A DNA stretch of 64,000 nucleotides. Origin: Actinomadura atramentaria DSM 43919 (GTDB lineage: Bacteria; Actinomycetota; Actinomycetes; Streptosporangiales; Streptosporangiaceae). This document shows positions 7,088 to 15,476 of this stretch, piece by piece (position 1 is the stretch's first letter; every line of letters begins with the position of its first letter). Made by a program: the position numbers and the translations under genes. Below the pieces are notes generated by a model that saw nothing but the letters and a program-made list of their open reading frames with translations, was not told the origin of the DNA and searched no databases. Location: contig NZ_KB907208.1 in assembly GCF_000381885.1 (NCBI RefSeq), forward strand, positions 186,001 to 250,000, given 5' to 3'.

Positions 7088-9037
7088 ATGTCCGACGCCA
7101 CCGCGCCGCTCTGGGAGCCGACCGACGCCGTCGTCGCCAACGCGCGCGCGACCCATTTCCAGCACTGGCTGTGGGACCGGGGGATCCTCACCGAGTCCTA
7201 CGACGAGCTGTGGCGCTGGTCGACGACCGAGATCGACGCGTTCTGGGACGCGGTCTGGCAGTACTTCGGCGTCGTCGGGCACCGCGGCGACGGGCCGGTC
7301 CGCGCGGGCGGCAGGACCCCGGTGGACGGCCTGCGCTGGTTCCCCGGCGCGACCCTGAACTACGCCGCGACCGCCCTGCGCCGCGCCCGCGAGCACCCCG
7401 ACGAGACGGCCGTCGTGTTCCGGTCCGAGGCGGGCGGCCACCGCGTGATCACCTGGGGCGAGCTGGCGCTGCACGTCGCGGAGGTCCGGGCGGGGCTGGC
7501 GGCGCTCGGCGTCGGCGAGGGCGACCGGGTCGCCGCGTACCTGCCGAACATCCCCGAGGCGCTGGTGTGCTTCCTGGCGACGGCGTCGCTCGGCGCGGTC
7601 TGGACGTCCTGCTCGCCGGACTTCGGGTCGGCCTCGGTCATCGACCGGTTCGCGCAGACCGAGCCGACCGTGCTGATCGCCGTGGACGGCTACGCCTACA
7701 ACGGGCGCCGGTTCGACCGGCGCGAGACGGTCCGGGAGATCGAGGCCGCGCTGCCGACCGTCGCCGCGACCGTCCTCGTCCCGTACCTCGACCCGGCGTC
7801 CGCGCCGGACGGGCTGCGCGCGGGCGTCCGCTACGCCGACCTGCCGAAGCCCGGCCGCCCCCTGGAGTTCGCGCACGTCCCCTTCGACCACCCGCTGTGG
7901 GTTGTGTACTCCTCCGGCACGACGGGGCTGCCGAAGCCGATCGTCCACGGGCACGGCGGCATCGTCCTGGAGCACCTGAAGGCGCTGTCGTTCCACCAGG
8001 ACCTCGGCCCCGAGGACGTCTTCCTCTGGTACACCACGACCGGCTGGATGATGTGGAACTACCTCGTCGGCGGCCTGCTCGTCGGCGCGACGGTCGTGCT
8101 GTACGACGGCGCGCCCGGCGACCTGTGGGCGCTCGCCGCCGAGGAGGGCGTCACCTACCTCGGCGTCGGCGCGCCGTACCTGACGGCGTGCCGCAAGCAG
8201 GGCCGCCGCCCCGGCGCGGAGCTGGACCTGTCGCGGCTGCGCGGCATCGGCTCCACCGGCTCCCCGCTCCCGCCCGAGGGCTTCGCGTGGGTGTACGAGA
8301 ACGTCGGGAACGATCTGCTGCTCGGCTCGTTCTCCGGCGGCACCGACATCTGCACCGGCATCGTCGGGCCGAGCCCGCTGCTGCCGCTGGAGCCCGGCGC
8401 GATCCAGTGCCGGGGGCTCGGCGCGAAGGTCGAGGCGTTCGACGACGCGGGCCGCCCGCTCACCGGCGAGGTCGGCGAACTGGTGCTGACCGAGCCGATG
8501 CCGTCGATGCCGGTGTCCTTCTGGAACGACCCGGACGGCGTCCGCTACCGCGAGTCCTACTTCGACGTGTATCCGGGCGTGTGGCGGCACGGCGACTGGA
8601 TCGAGATCCGCGCGGACGGCTCCTGCGTCATCTACGGCCGCTCGGACTCGACTTTGAACCGGGGCGGCGTCCGCATGGGCACCGCCGACTTCTACCGGGT
8701 GGTCGAGGGCTTCGACGAGATCGCCGACAGCCTCGTCATCGACACCGGGCGGCTGGGCGACGAGGGCCGCCTGCTGCTGTACGTCCAGCTCGCGGAGGGC
8801 GCGGAGCTGACCGACGAGCTGGCGGCCCGGCTGCGCGCCGAGCTGCGCGGGGCGCTGTCGCCCCGCCACGTCCCGGACGAGGTCGTCGCGGTCCCGAGCG
8901 TCCCGCGCACGCTGTCCGGCAAGAAGCTGGAGGTCCCGGTCCGCAAGATCCTGCTGGGCACGCCGCCCGAACAGGCCGCCAACCGCGACTCCCTGGCCAA
9001 CCCCGAATCCCTCGACCACTTCGTCCCGCTCACCTGA
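7088..9037 (+). CDS. aacS: acetoacetate-CoA ligase (acetoacetyl-CoA synthetase)
   Basis: ATP-dependent activation of acetoacetate to acetoacetyl-CoA for ketone-body or polyhydroxyalkanoate-type carbon use. 649 aa, normal for the family. ANL-superfamily motifs: P-loop YSSGTTGLPKPIVHGHGG (about 275-292), TTTGWMMWNYLVGGLL, GRSDSTLNRGGVRMGTADFY, and the C-terminal acylation Lys in RTLSGKKLEVPVRKIL. AAGGGGAG precedes ATG 7088 by 7 nt. A 17-bp-stem terminator follows. Confidence 0.94.
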   Translation: MSDATAPLWEPTDAVVANARATHFQHWLWDRGILTESYDELWRWSTTEIDAFWDAVWQYFGVVGHRGDGPVRAGGRTPVDGLRWFPGATLNYAATALRRAREHPDETAVVFRSEAGGHRVITWGELALHVAEVRAGLAALGVGEGDRVAAYLPNIPEALVCFLATASLGAVWTSCSPDFGSASVIDRFAQTEPTVLIAVDGYAYNGRRFDRRETVREIEAALPTVAATVLVPYLDPASAPDGLRAGVRYADLPKPGRPLEFAHVPFDHPLWVVYSSGTTGLPKPIVHGHGGIVLEHLKALSFHQDLGPEDVFLWYTTTGWMMWNYLVGGLLVGATVVLYDGAPGDLWALAAEEGVTYLGVGAPYLTACRKQGRRPGAELDLSRLRGIGSTGSPLPPEGFAWVYENVGNDLLLGSFSGGTDICTGIVGPSPLLPLEPGAIQCRGLGAKVEAFDDAGRPLTGEVGELVLTEPMPSMPVSFWNDPDGVRYRESYFDVYPGVWRHGDWIEIRADGSCVIYGRSDSTLNRGGVRMGTADFYRVVEGFDEIADSLVIDTGRLGDEGRLLLYVQLAEGAELTDELAARLRAELRGALSPRHVPDEVVAVPSVPRTLSGKKLEVPVRKILLGTPPEQAANRDSLANPESLDHFVPLT

Positions 9038-9056
9038 GCCTCGCCGACGCGGGAAA

Positions 9057-9105
9057 GCGCGGAGCCCCGCGCCGCCGGCCGGGGCCGGGGCGCGGGGCTC
9101 CGCGC
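9057..9105 (+). terminator. terminator after aacS
   Basis: Perfect 17-bp inverted repeat (9057-9073 with 9089-9105) enclosing a GC-rich loop. It lies between the convergent aacS and CHAP genes and could serve both strands. Confidence 0.85.
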
Positions 9106-9128
9106 TGTGCTGGTGGTGCGGGCGTCGG

Positions 9129-10055
9129 TCACTTGGCGTAGTTCGGGTAACCGAAGCCGACGATCTGGTCGAGGTCACGGGTCTTGGTCTTCACCGCGTT
9201 GCCGGTGTTGCCCTCGACGGTCTTCACGGTGCCGTCGCCGTTGTCCTTGACCACGAAGCCGACGTGCTCGATGTCGTCGAGCGACTTCTTGCCGTCCCAG
9301 TTGAAGAAGACGACGGCGCCCGGCTTCGGCTTGGTGCCCCAGCGGTCGTGGGACTTGAACCACTTGGCGTGGGCGATGGTCCACGCGTCCTGGCCGACCT
9401 GGTCGGAGAAGCCGACCTTGGTGCCGACCCAGGAGACGAACATCGAGCACCAGGAGGCGTCCTTGTAGGCCCCGATCGAGCCGCCGTCGCGCTTGGTGGT
9501 CTCCTTCGCGCGGTCGGTGGACATGTACCAGTCCTGGAACTTGGTCTCGCCCGAGCCGTCCTCCTTGACGCCGACCTGCGACTCGGCCTGCCGGATGACG
9601 TCCTGCGCGGTCACCTTCGGCTCGTCGCCGCGGCCGGTGCCGTGGTCGCCGCCGAGGCCCGTGTCAGAGCCCGTGCCGCCGTCGGCGCCGCCGTCGTGCC
9701 CGCGGTGGGCCGGGCGGTCGCCCTCGTCGTCCGGGACGACGGGCGCGCCGTGGTCGCGGCCGCCGTCGCCCAGCTCGGGCGTCCGGCCGCCGTCGTCGTG
9801 CCGGGCGTCGAAGCGGTCCTGCGCGCTGTCGCGGCCCTTGAGGCCGTCACCGAGGTCGCCGTCGGCGGCGAGCGGCGCGCGCGGCGCCGACACGGCGTCC
9901 TGCGGGACGTGCTTACCGGTCTCCGGGCCGGTGGCGGCCTGGGCGGAGCCGACGCCCGTCAGCGCGGTGCCGGCGAGCGCGGCGCCGGCGACGAGGGTGC
10001 CGGTGGTGCGGAGGGCGACGGACAGGGGGGTCGAGTTGCGATACTTACCGATCAT
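9129..10055 (-). CDS. secreted CHAP-domain peptidoglycan hydrolase
   Basis: Exported cell-wall amidase/endopeptidase-type protein, 308 aa. A signal peptide ends near residue 40 (VGSAQA). Residues about 45-150 form a low-complexity linker rich in Asp, Gly and His, followed by a C-terminal CHAP domain with nucleophile Cys203 (ASWCSMFVSW), His264 (DIEHVGFVV) and Asn in VEGNTGN. GAGGAG precedes the ATG by 9 nt. The leader carries a c-di-AMP (ydaO-type) riboswitch, a known arrangement for actinobacterial wall hydrolases, so expression probably falls when c-di-AMP is high. Confidence 0.92.
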   Translation of the reverse strand: MIGKYRNSTPLSVALRTTGTLVAGAALAGTALTGVGSAQAATGPETGKHVPQDAVSAPRAPLAADGDLGDGLKGRDSAQDRFDARHDDGGRTPELGDGGRDHGAPVVPDDEGDRPAHRGHDGGADGGTGSDTGLGGDHGTGRGDEPKVTAQDVIRQAESQVGVKEDGSGETKFQDWYMSTDRAKETTKRDGGSIGAYKDASWCSMFVSWVGTKVGFSDQVGQDAWTIAHAKWFKSHDRWGTKPKPGAVVFFNWDGKKSLDDIEHVGFVVKDNGDGTVKTVEGNTGNAVKTKTRDLDQIVGFGYPNYAK

Positions 10056-10065
10056 GGGCGGGTAC

Positions 10066-10195
10066 TCCTCGCTTCCATGTCGCCTACCGGGTTAGCTGAC
10101 GGGTTCGGACGTGGAAGACGCCCTACGGCCCGGATACGGGCCGATTCACCCCAGTTGGGACGAGTGGGTCCCCGGCTCCGCGCTGACGCGCGGAC
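10066..10195 (-). promoter_or_regulatory. ydaO-type c-di-AMP riboswitch
   Basis: Reading the minus strand, the leader of the CHAP gene carries the conserved blocks of the ydaO/yuaA class in order: GGAGCCGGGGACCCA (10179-10165), GGGGTGAATC (10152-10143) and GAACCCGTCAGCTAACC (10105-10089), followed by GGTAGGCG and GGAAG before the ribosome-binding site. This class is known in actinobacteria upstream of resuscitation-promoting factors and wall hydrolases. The 5' boundary is approximate. Confidence 0.88.
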
Positions 10196-10436
10196 TCGGC
10201 GGTGGGCACGCGTGCGCGCCCTGCGGTCGATGGACTGTTGCGCTGTCGCCAGATGAGGCGAGCGGCCGTGCCGCACGACGCCCGTTCGGTCCGGAGTCGT
10301 GGGCCAGGCCGTGGTCCGCCTCGCGTACTGACGCGACGCGCCCGCTTGAAAGAGCGATGATCCGTGCTCGGTAAGGCGCGGTACGGCCTGCTCGTGGGAC
10401 CCCGTTCGCGAGGTCCGTCCGCCCGGTGTTCGCGGC

Positions 10437-10830
10437 GGTCCTAGAAGAACGCATGGGACGGTGTTGTCATTCCCGTGACGTTCCGCCGCCGTTTCGGGCG
10501 GTCCAAGGGGAACGCCTGGGTTCGTGCTGGCATTCCCACCTGGACGCCGCCGTCATGAAGGGCGGTCCTTGGTGAACGCTTGGGGTGGCGTGGCCATTCC
10601 CCCGATGCGTTCCCCGCCGCTGCGCGGGGCGGGTCCGAGAAGAACACCAAGAGCTGGTCCGGCATTCCCCACGTGCCCGCCATCCGCGTGCGGCGGTCCA
10701 GGTAGAACGCAGGGACCGGCTTTGCCATTCCCCGGCGTTCGGGCCGCCCTCGTGGGGCGGGTCCGGGCACAACACCCCAGCCCGGGCCGTCATTCCAATG
10801 GGCGTGAAGCCCTTGCGGGCACGGGTCTGA
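10437..10830. repeat. six-unit phased repeat array (GGTCC-N26-CATTCC)
   Basis: GGTCC boxes start at 10437, 10500, 10564, 10632, 10695 and 10760; CATTCC boxes start at 10468, 10531, 10595, 10663, 10726 and 10791. Box-to-box distance is exactly 31 bp in all six units while unit length varies from 63 to 68 bp. Most units also hold a CCGCC-N7-10-GGCGG inverted repeat merging into the GGTCC box, and an AAC(G/A)C element 11 bp into the unit. A degenerate GGTCT continues the phase at 10824. Length variation breaks any reading frame, so this is non-coding DNA or RNA structure. No gene is seen in 10196-10436. Confidence 0.85.
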
Positions 10831-10864
10831 AGCGAGTCGGCAAACGATTGTTCGGCGGCGACCG

Positions 10865-10890
10865 AAAGGTAAAGTCCTGTTCCTCAGGAC
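10865..10890 (-). terminator. terminator of the triple-HTH gene
   Basis: On the minus strand a GTCCTG-AGGAA-CAGGAC hairpin (10890-10874) is followed by TTTACCTTT, a classic intrinsic terminator 28 nt past the stop codon. It separates the gene from the repeat array. Confidence 0.65.
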
Positions 10891-10918
10891 GATTCTTCGA
10901 GCGTCCTCGCAGAATGGC

Positions 10919-11521
10919 TCATCGCATACGGGCCGCGTAGGCCTCGACATCGCTCCGGCGGTACAGGCGGCGCACCCGGCCCCCTTTCAGGGGCTCCACC
11001 CGCACGGGTTCCGGCCAGCCTTTGGGCGGCCGGGACGCGTACACCGTCACGCTGGAGGGCGCGAGGCCCAGGATGCGGCCCGCCTCCGCCAGCGTCACCA
11101 GATCACCGGGCTCGGCCTCGGGCGACGCGAGCCCCGCGTACCAGGCCGTCCACACCGCGTCGTCCCAGTACAGGGCCTTGCCGTGGCGGTGGGCCGGTTC
11201 CGGGTGCCCGTTGGCGGCGCGGTCGGCCCACAGCTCCTTCAGGCGGTGCCTGCTGAGCCCGTGGCGCTCCGCGAGCTGGTCGCGGGTGAGCAGGCCGGGC
11301 GGCGCGGCGGACGCCGGGGAGCGGGCCGCGAACCAGCGGTCCCACTCCCCGGCGTCCCAGACGAGCCGTCCCCCGGACGTCCCCGCCGCCTCCGGGTGGC
11401 CGTTGGCCGCGCGCTCCCGGTACCACTTCTCCAGGGTGCTGCGCCCGATGCCGTGGGCTTCCATGAGGTCGGCGCGCGTGTAGACGCGGCGTCCGTCGAG
11501 CGTGGTGTGCGGACGGGTCAT
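10919..11521 (-). CDS. protein of three tandem AlpA/MerR-like HTH units
   Basis: 200 aa, no signal peptide. It is three successive copies of a winged-HTH-like unit: about 15-68 (YTRADLMEAHGIGRSTLEKW to EWDRWFA), about 78-130 (LLTRDQLAERHGLSRHRLKE to VWTAWYA) and about 139-197 (LVTLAEAGRILGLAPSSVTV to DVEAYAA). Each has the pattern helix, HTH, A(A)NGHPE-type hairpin, then Trp/Tyr-rich helix seen in excisionase/AlpA proteins. No enzymatic domain is present. It lies next to the phased repeat array, which is a natural candidate for its DNA target (inference). Exact role unknown. Confidence 0.82.
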   Translation of the reverse strand: MTRPHTTLDGRRVYTRADLMEAHGIGRSTLEKWYRERAANGHPEAAGTSGGRLVWDAGEWDRWFAARSPASAAPPGLLTRDQLAERHGLSRHRLKELWADRAANGHPEPAHRHGKALYWDDAVWTAWYAGLASPEAEPGDLVTLAEAGRILGLAPSSVTVYASRPPKGWPEPVRVEPLKGGRVRRLYRRSDVEAYAARMR

Positions 11522-11557
11522 CCCGCCATCATGGCCGATCCCGGCGGTCGCGCCGGA

Positions 11558-12241
11558 TCAGCCGTCGAGCGACGTCGGCACGACGGGCAGCTTCACCCAG
11601 GCCGGCCGGACGGCCCCGACGTAGTTCTGCCTGTAGTACCCCTTGAGCCGGGCCACCGAGACGGTCGCCCCGGTGTGCGGCGCGTGGATGAACCGGTTCC
11701 TGCCCAGGTACATCCCGACGTGGTTGAGGTGGTTGAAGAACACCAGGTCCCCCGGGCGCAGGTGGCGCGGCGTGCGGACGCGCGCCCGGATGCGCCGGTA
11801 CTGGTCGTAGGTGACCCGCGGGATCGAGACCCCGGCCCGCCGCCACGCCTGCTGGACGAGCCCGGAGCAGTCGAACCCGCCGCCCCCGGTCCCGCCCCAC
11901 ACGTAGGGGCGTCCCTTCTGCTTGACGGCGAAGGCCACGGCGCGGCGCGCCCGGCGGTCCCACTTCGCGGTCATCGCGGTCCGCTTCTTGCGGACGGCGC
12001 GCTGGAGCAGCGCGAGCCGGCGGGCGCGGAGCGCGGCGCGGGCCCGGGTGCGCGACCACGTGCGGGGCGCGACCTGCTGGTCCCGCTGGTCCTGCTGCCT
12101 GTCCTGCGCTGCGGAGACCGCGTACGGCGTCTCCGCGCGGTCGGTCCCGAACGGGCCGTCGGCGGCGAGCGCCGCCGGTCCGGACGCGAGCGCGAGCGTC
12201 ACCGTGGCGGCGCCGCAGGCGGCTCTTAAGGGGATGGACAT
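11558..12241 (-). CDS. secreted NlpC/P60 peptidoglycan endopeptidase
   Basis: 227 aa. Signal peptide to about residue 27 (PAALAADG), then a basic Arg-rich segment (about 58-105), then an NlpC/P60 domain with catalytic Cys125 (GFDCSGLVQ), His174 (LNHVGMYLG) and His186 (FIHAPHTG). It would cut within peptidoglycan stem peptides outside the membrane. GGGAGG stands 11 nt before the ATG. Unlike the CHAP gene it lacks a c-di-AMP riboswitch. The preceding 12242-12509 region shows no gene. Confidence 0.92.
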   Translation of the reverse strand: MSIPLRAACGAATVTLALASGPAALAADGPFGTDRAETPYAVSAAQDRQQDQRDQQVAPRTWSRTRARAALRARRLALLQRAVRKKRTAMTAKWDRRARRAVAFAVKQKGRPYVWGGTGGGGFDCSGLVQQAWRRAGVSIPRVTYDQYRRIRARVRTPRHLRPGDLVFFNHLNHVGMYLGRNRFIHAPHTGATVSVARLKGYYRQNYVGAVRPAWVKLPVVPTSLDG

Positions 12242-12509
12242 GATGTGGCGTACCTCCCTACATGATCATCCGCGAGACGATCTACCCGGCTCGGCGCGGC
12301 GACATCCCCGAACTCGGCCGAAAAACGGTCATGAGCAGGGAAAATGGCGCGGGGCGCGGGCATTCTCGACGCCGCGCCGAAGCCGGTATTCACGGGAATG
12401 GCGGAAAAGTGCGTCCGGCGGTCGGTCAACGCGCCCGGCGGGCCGCGCGTCCAACACCGGCGGGGCCGGTCCGGACGGCGGGGCGGCGCGCGCGGAACAT
12501 AGGGTGCGG

Positions 12510-13667
12510 ATGGACCACGAGGGGCTGCGGCCCGGCGATCCCGACCGGATCGGCCGCTACGTCCTGCTGGGCAGGCTCGGCGAGGGCGGCCAGGGCACGG
12601 TGTACCTCGGCGTCGGCCCCGACATGGACGGCCCGCGCGTCGCGGTGAAGCTGCTCCGCGCCGACCTGGCCGCCGACGCCGCGGCCCGCTCCCGGTTCCT
12701 GCGGGAGGCCGAGACGGCGATGCGCGTCTCGACGTCCCGCACCGCCCGCGTGCTGGACGCCGACCTCGACGGCCGCCGCCCCTACATCGTCAGCGAGTAC
12801 GTCGCCGGGCCGTCGCTGCGCGCGCGGGTCTTGGCGGACGGCCCGCTCGCCGGCCCGGAACTGGAGCGCGTCGCGGCCGGGATGCTGACGGCGCTCGCCG
12901 CGATCCACCGCGCCGGGGTCGTCCACCGCGACGTCAAGCCGCACAACGTGCTGCTGGCCCCGGACGGCCCGCGCGTCATCGACTTCGGCATCGCCCGCGA
13001 GGCGGCGGCCGGGGACGCGACGGTGACGGCCGACATCCTCGGCACCCCTTCCTACATGGCCCCCGAGCGCGTCCGCGGCGAGCCGGTCGGCCCGCCCGCC
13101 GACCTGTGGGGCTGGGCCGCGACGGTCGTGTACGCCGCGACGGGCGCGGCCCCGTTCGGCGAGGACGAGATGCACGTCGTCCTCACCCGCGTCCTCACCC
13201 GCCCGCCGGACCTCGGCGGCCTGCGCGGCCCGCTGCGCGGGTTCGCCGCCGCGTGCCTGGACAAGGACCCGGCCCGCCGCCCCGACGCCGCCGCGCTGCT
13301 GGCCCGGCTCGCGTCCGGCCGGGACGGCGTGACGGTCCGCCTCGGCCGCGCGGCCGCGCCGCCCCGCGGGACCAGGCGGCGGCGGACGGTCCTCGCGGCG
13401 GTCGCGGGCGCGGTCGCGGTCGTCGGCGCGGCGGCGGCGTTCACCGCGTTCCCGCGCGGCGGCGGCCCGCCCGCGCCCGCGCCGACCGCCGAGGCGGCGA
13501 CGGCCGCCCCCGACGCCGCGCCGAAGCGGACCGCCGCCCCGCGCGTCACGCCGCGCACGTCCACCGCGCGGCCGGGCCGCAAGGCCGGGGTGGAGCACCG
13601 GGGCGCCCCGGCCGCGCACGCGAAGAAGAAGCGGAACCACAAGAAGAAGGGACCGCGGCGACGATGA
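12510..13667 (+). CDS. membrane Ser/Thr protein kinase (PknB-like)
   Basis: 385 aa. Kinase domain about 16-275: GEGGQGTVYLG glycine loop, AVKLL lysine, VVHRDVKPHNVLL catalytic loop, IDFGIAR, and GTPSYMAPE. One membrane segment follows at about 292-314, then a Pro/Ala/Thr-rich outer segment ending in a strongly basic tail of Lys and Arg. No PASTA repeats. A GTG two codons upstream (12504) is an equal start candidate; upstream open sequence is low complexity. A paralogous kinase follows 160 nt downstream. Substrates unknown. Confidence 0.9.
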   Translation: MDHEGLRPGDPDRIGRYVLLGRLGEGGQGTVYLGVGPDMDGPRVAVKLLRADLAADAAARSRFLREAETAMRVSTSRTARVLDADLDGRRPYIVSEYVAGPSLRARVLADGPLAGPELERVAAGMLTALAAIHRAGVVHRDVKPHNVLLAPDGPRVIDFGIAREAAAGDATVTADILGTPSYMAPERVRGEPVGPPADLWGWAATVVYAATGAAPFGEDEMHVVLTRVLTRPPDLGGLRGPLRGFAAACLDKDPARRPDAAALLARLASGRDGVTVRLGRAAAPPRGTRRRRTVLAAVAGAVAVVGAAAAFTAFPRGGGPPAPAPTAEAATAAPDAAPKRTAAPRVTPRTSTARPGRKAGVEHRGAPAAHAKKKRNHKKKGPRRR

Positions 13668-13827
13668 GACGCCCCCTCCGGCACGGGCCGCCGCGTCCGC
13701 CCTCCGCCGCCCGGGACCGCGCACTAGGCTGCCCGGTGAGCGGGCGCCCGACCGCGCGGCGGCCGGGTAGGGTGCCGAAAGGCCCCCCGACACACGCACC
13801 TCACCCCGAAGGGATGTGCCCGTTCCG

Positions 13828-15303
13828 ATGAAACTCGGGGCACTGCGCTCCGGCGACCCGGACCGCCTCGGCCCCTACGCGCTGCTCGGTCGGCTCGGTG
13901 AGGGCGGCCAGGGCGCGGTCTTCCTCGGCGCCCGCGCGCCCGAGGGCGAGGAGCCCGGCGAGGACGTCCCCCGCGTCGCGGTGAAGCTGCTGCACGCCGA
14001 CCTCACCGACGACGACAAGGCCCGCTCCCGCTTCCTGCGCGAACTCGACGTCGCCAAGCGCGTCGCCCCGTTCTGCACCGCGCAGGTCATCGACGCCGAC
14101 GTGGACGGCGACCGGCCCTACATCGTCAGCGAGTACGTGCCGGGGCCGTCGCTGAACCAGCTCGTCCGGGACGAGGGGCCGCTGCGCGGGGCCGCGCTGG
14201 ACCGGCTCGCGGTCGGCACCGCCACCGCGCTCGCCGCGATCCACGAGGCGCGGGTCGTCCACCGCGACTTCAAGCCGCACAACGTGCTCGTCGGACCGGA
14301 CGGGCCCCGCGTCATCGACTTCGGCGTCGCCCGCGCGATCACCGGCGCGACGACGCTGACCAGCCGCGTCATCGGCACGCCCTCCTACATGGCGCCCGAG
14401 CAGATCAAGGGCGAGGAGATCGGCACGCCCGCCGACGTGTTCTGCTGGGCGGCGACGCTGGTCTACGCCGCGACCGGCGAGCCGCCGTTCGGGCAGGACT
14501 CGATCCCGGCCGTCATCAACCGCATCCTGCACGAGGACCCCGACCTCGGCGACATGGACGGGCCGCTGGCCGACCTCGTCCGCGCGTGCCTGGCCCGCGA
14601 GCCCGGCCACCGGCCCGGGTCGCGGACGCTGCTGCTGCGGCTGCTCGGCACCGAGGCGAGCCCGGAGCCGGTCCCCGAGCGCGACGACGCGACGGCGATG
14701 CTGACGGCGGGCAGCGCCCTGGCGGCCGACATGGACGGCGACATGGACGGCGACATGGACGCCGACACGGGCGGCGACCCGACCGGCACCCGCCCGGTGA
14801 TCCCCGGCGTCTCGCCCGTCCCGCCGCCGCCCCGGCGGCGCGTGCTGCCCGAGCCGCGCGCCGCGCTGGCGGCGCTGCTCGGCCGCTCGCGCGGTCGGCT
14901 CGGCATCGTCGCGGCCGGGGCGGCGCTCGTCGTCGCGGTCGTGGTCGTGTCGACGGTCCTGGCGCTGACCGGGCCGGAGAAGAGCAAGTCGTCCACCAAG
15001 GTCAGCGACCCGGGCCCGTCCGCCCCGGCGAACACCGGGCCGACGCGGCGGGTCGTGGACGCGCCGCACGACAGCGCGCCCGCCCCCGCGCCCCACCCGC
15101 GGACCGCGGACCCGTCCGGCTCGCCCTCCGCCACCGATTCGCCGACGCCGCCGGACCCGTCCACGAGCGTGACGCCGACGCCGAGCCACTCGTCGCCGCC
15201 GCCGTCCTCCGAGCCGCCCACCGACCCGACGACGCCGACCGAGGAACCCCCGACAGGCCCGACCGACCCGACGTCGCCCAAGGGCGACAAGGCCGGGACC
15301 TGA
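13828..15303 (+). CDS. membrane Ser/Thr protein kinase (paralogue)
   Basis: 491 aa, with its kinase domain closely related to the preceding gene: GEGGQGAVFLG, AVKLLHADL, VVHRDFKPHNVLVG, VIDFGVAR, GTPSYMAPEQ. An acidic Asp-Met-Asp-Gly repeat follows near 305-315, a membrane segment at about 358-382, and a long Pro/Ser/Thr-rich extracellular tail without a recognisable sensor domain. Likely a tandem duplication of the neighbour. GTG at 13816 is an alternative start; the ribosome-binding site spacing is ambiguous. Confidence 0.88.
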   Translation: MKLGALRSGDPDRLGPYALLGRLGEGGQGAVFLGARAPEGEEPGEDVPRVAVKLLHADLTDDDKARSRFLRELDVAKRVAPFCTAQVIDADVDGDRPYIVSEYVPGPSLNQLVRDEGPLRGAALDRLAVGTATALAAIHEARVVHRDFKPHNVLVGPDGPRVIDFGVARAITGATTLTSRVIGTPSYMAPEQIKGEEIGTPADVFCWAATLVYAATGEPPFGQDSIPAVINRILHEDPDLGDMDGPLADLVRACLAREPGHRPGSRTLLLRLLGTEASPEPVPERDDATAMLTAGSALAADMDGDMDGDMDADTGGDPTGTRPVIPGVSPVPPPPRRRVLPEPRAALAALLGRSRGRLGIVAAGAALVVAVVVVSTVLALTGPEKSKSSTKVSDPGPSAPANTGPTRRVVDAPHDSAPAPAPHPRTADPSGSPSATDSPTPPDPSTSVTPTPSHSSPPPSSEPPTDPTTPTEEPPTGPTDPTSPKGDKAGT

Positions 15304-15476
15304 CCGGCGGCTTCCCCGATTCCCGGTGCCGCCGCCCGGTCGGCTGGCAAGGTAGGAATCGGCACGTTCTCCGCACCGGCCCCGCCGGACGGGCGGCGTG
15401 CCGTTCATCGCTACGCTGGCGCGTGGACGCCGCCACAACGACGTGGCGCGCGGTTCTCTAGGGGAGTTGTTCAAGG

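Noticed and set aside
10437..10830. CRISPR array
   Set aside because: Repeat units are only partly conserved (two boxes and a hairpin) and there are no unique spacers between identical repeats and no cas genes.
10441..10950. 169-aa minus-strand frame with repeated Gly-Met...Ala-Phe...Leu-Asp-Arg peptides
   Set aside because: The peptide periodicity only mirrors the DNA repeats; unit lengths of 64, 65 and 68 bp break the frame pattern, and conservation is at the DNA box level.
12242..12340. Second c-di-AMP riboswitch before the NlpC/P60 gene
   Set aside because: The conserved ydaO blocks seen at 10066-10195 are absent here.
11922..12509. Upstream extension of the first Ser/Thr kinase
   Set aside because: It overlaps the NlpC/P60 gene on the other strand and has no kinase-related sequence; the family start fits 12504-12510.
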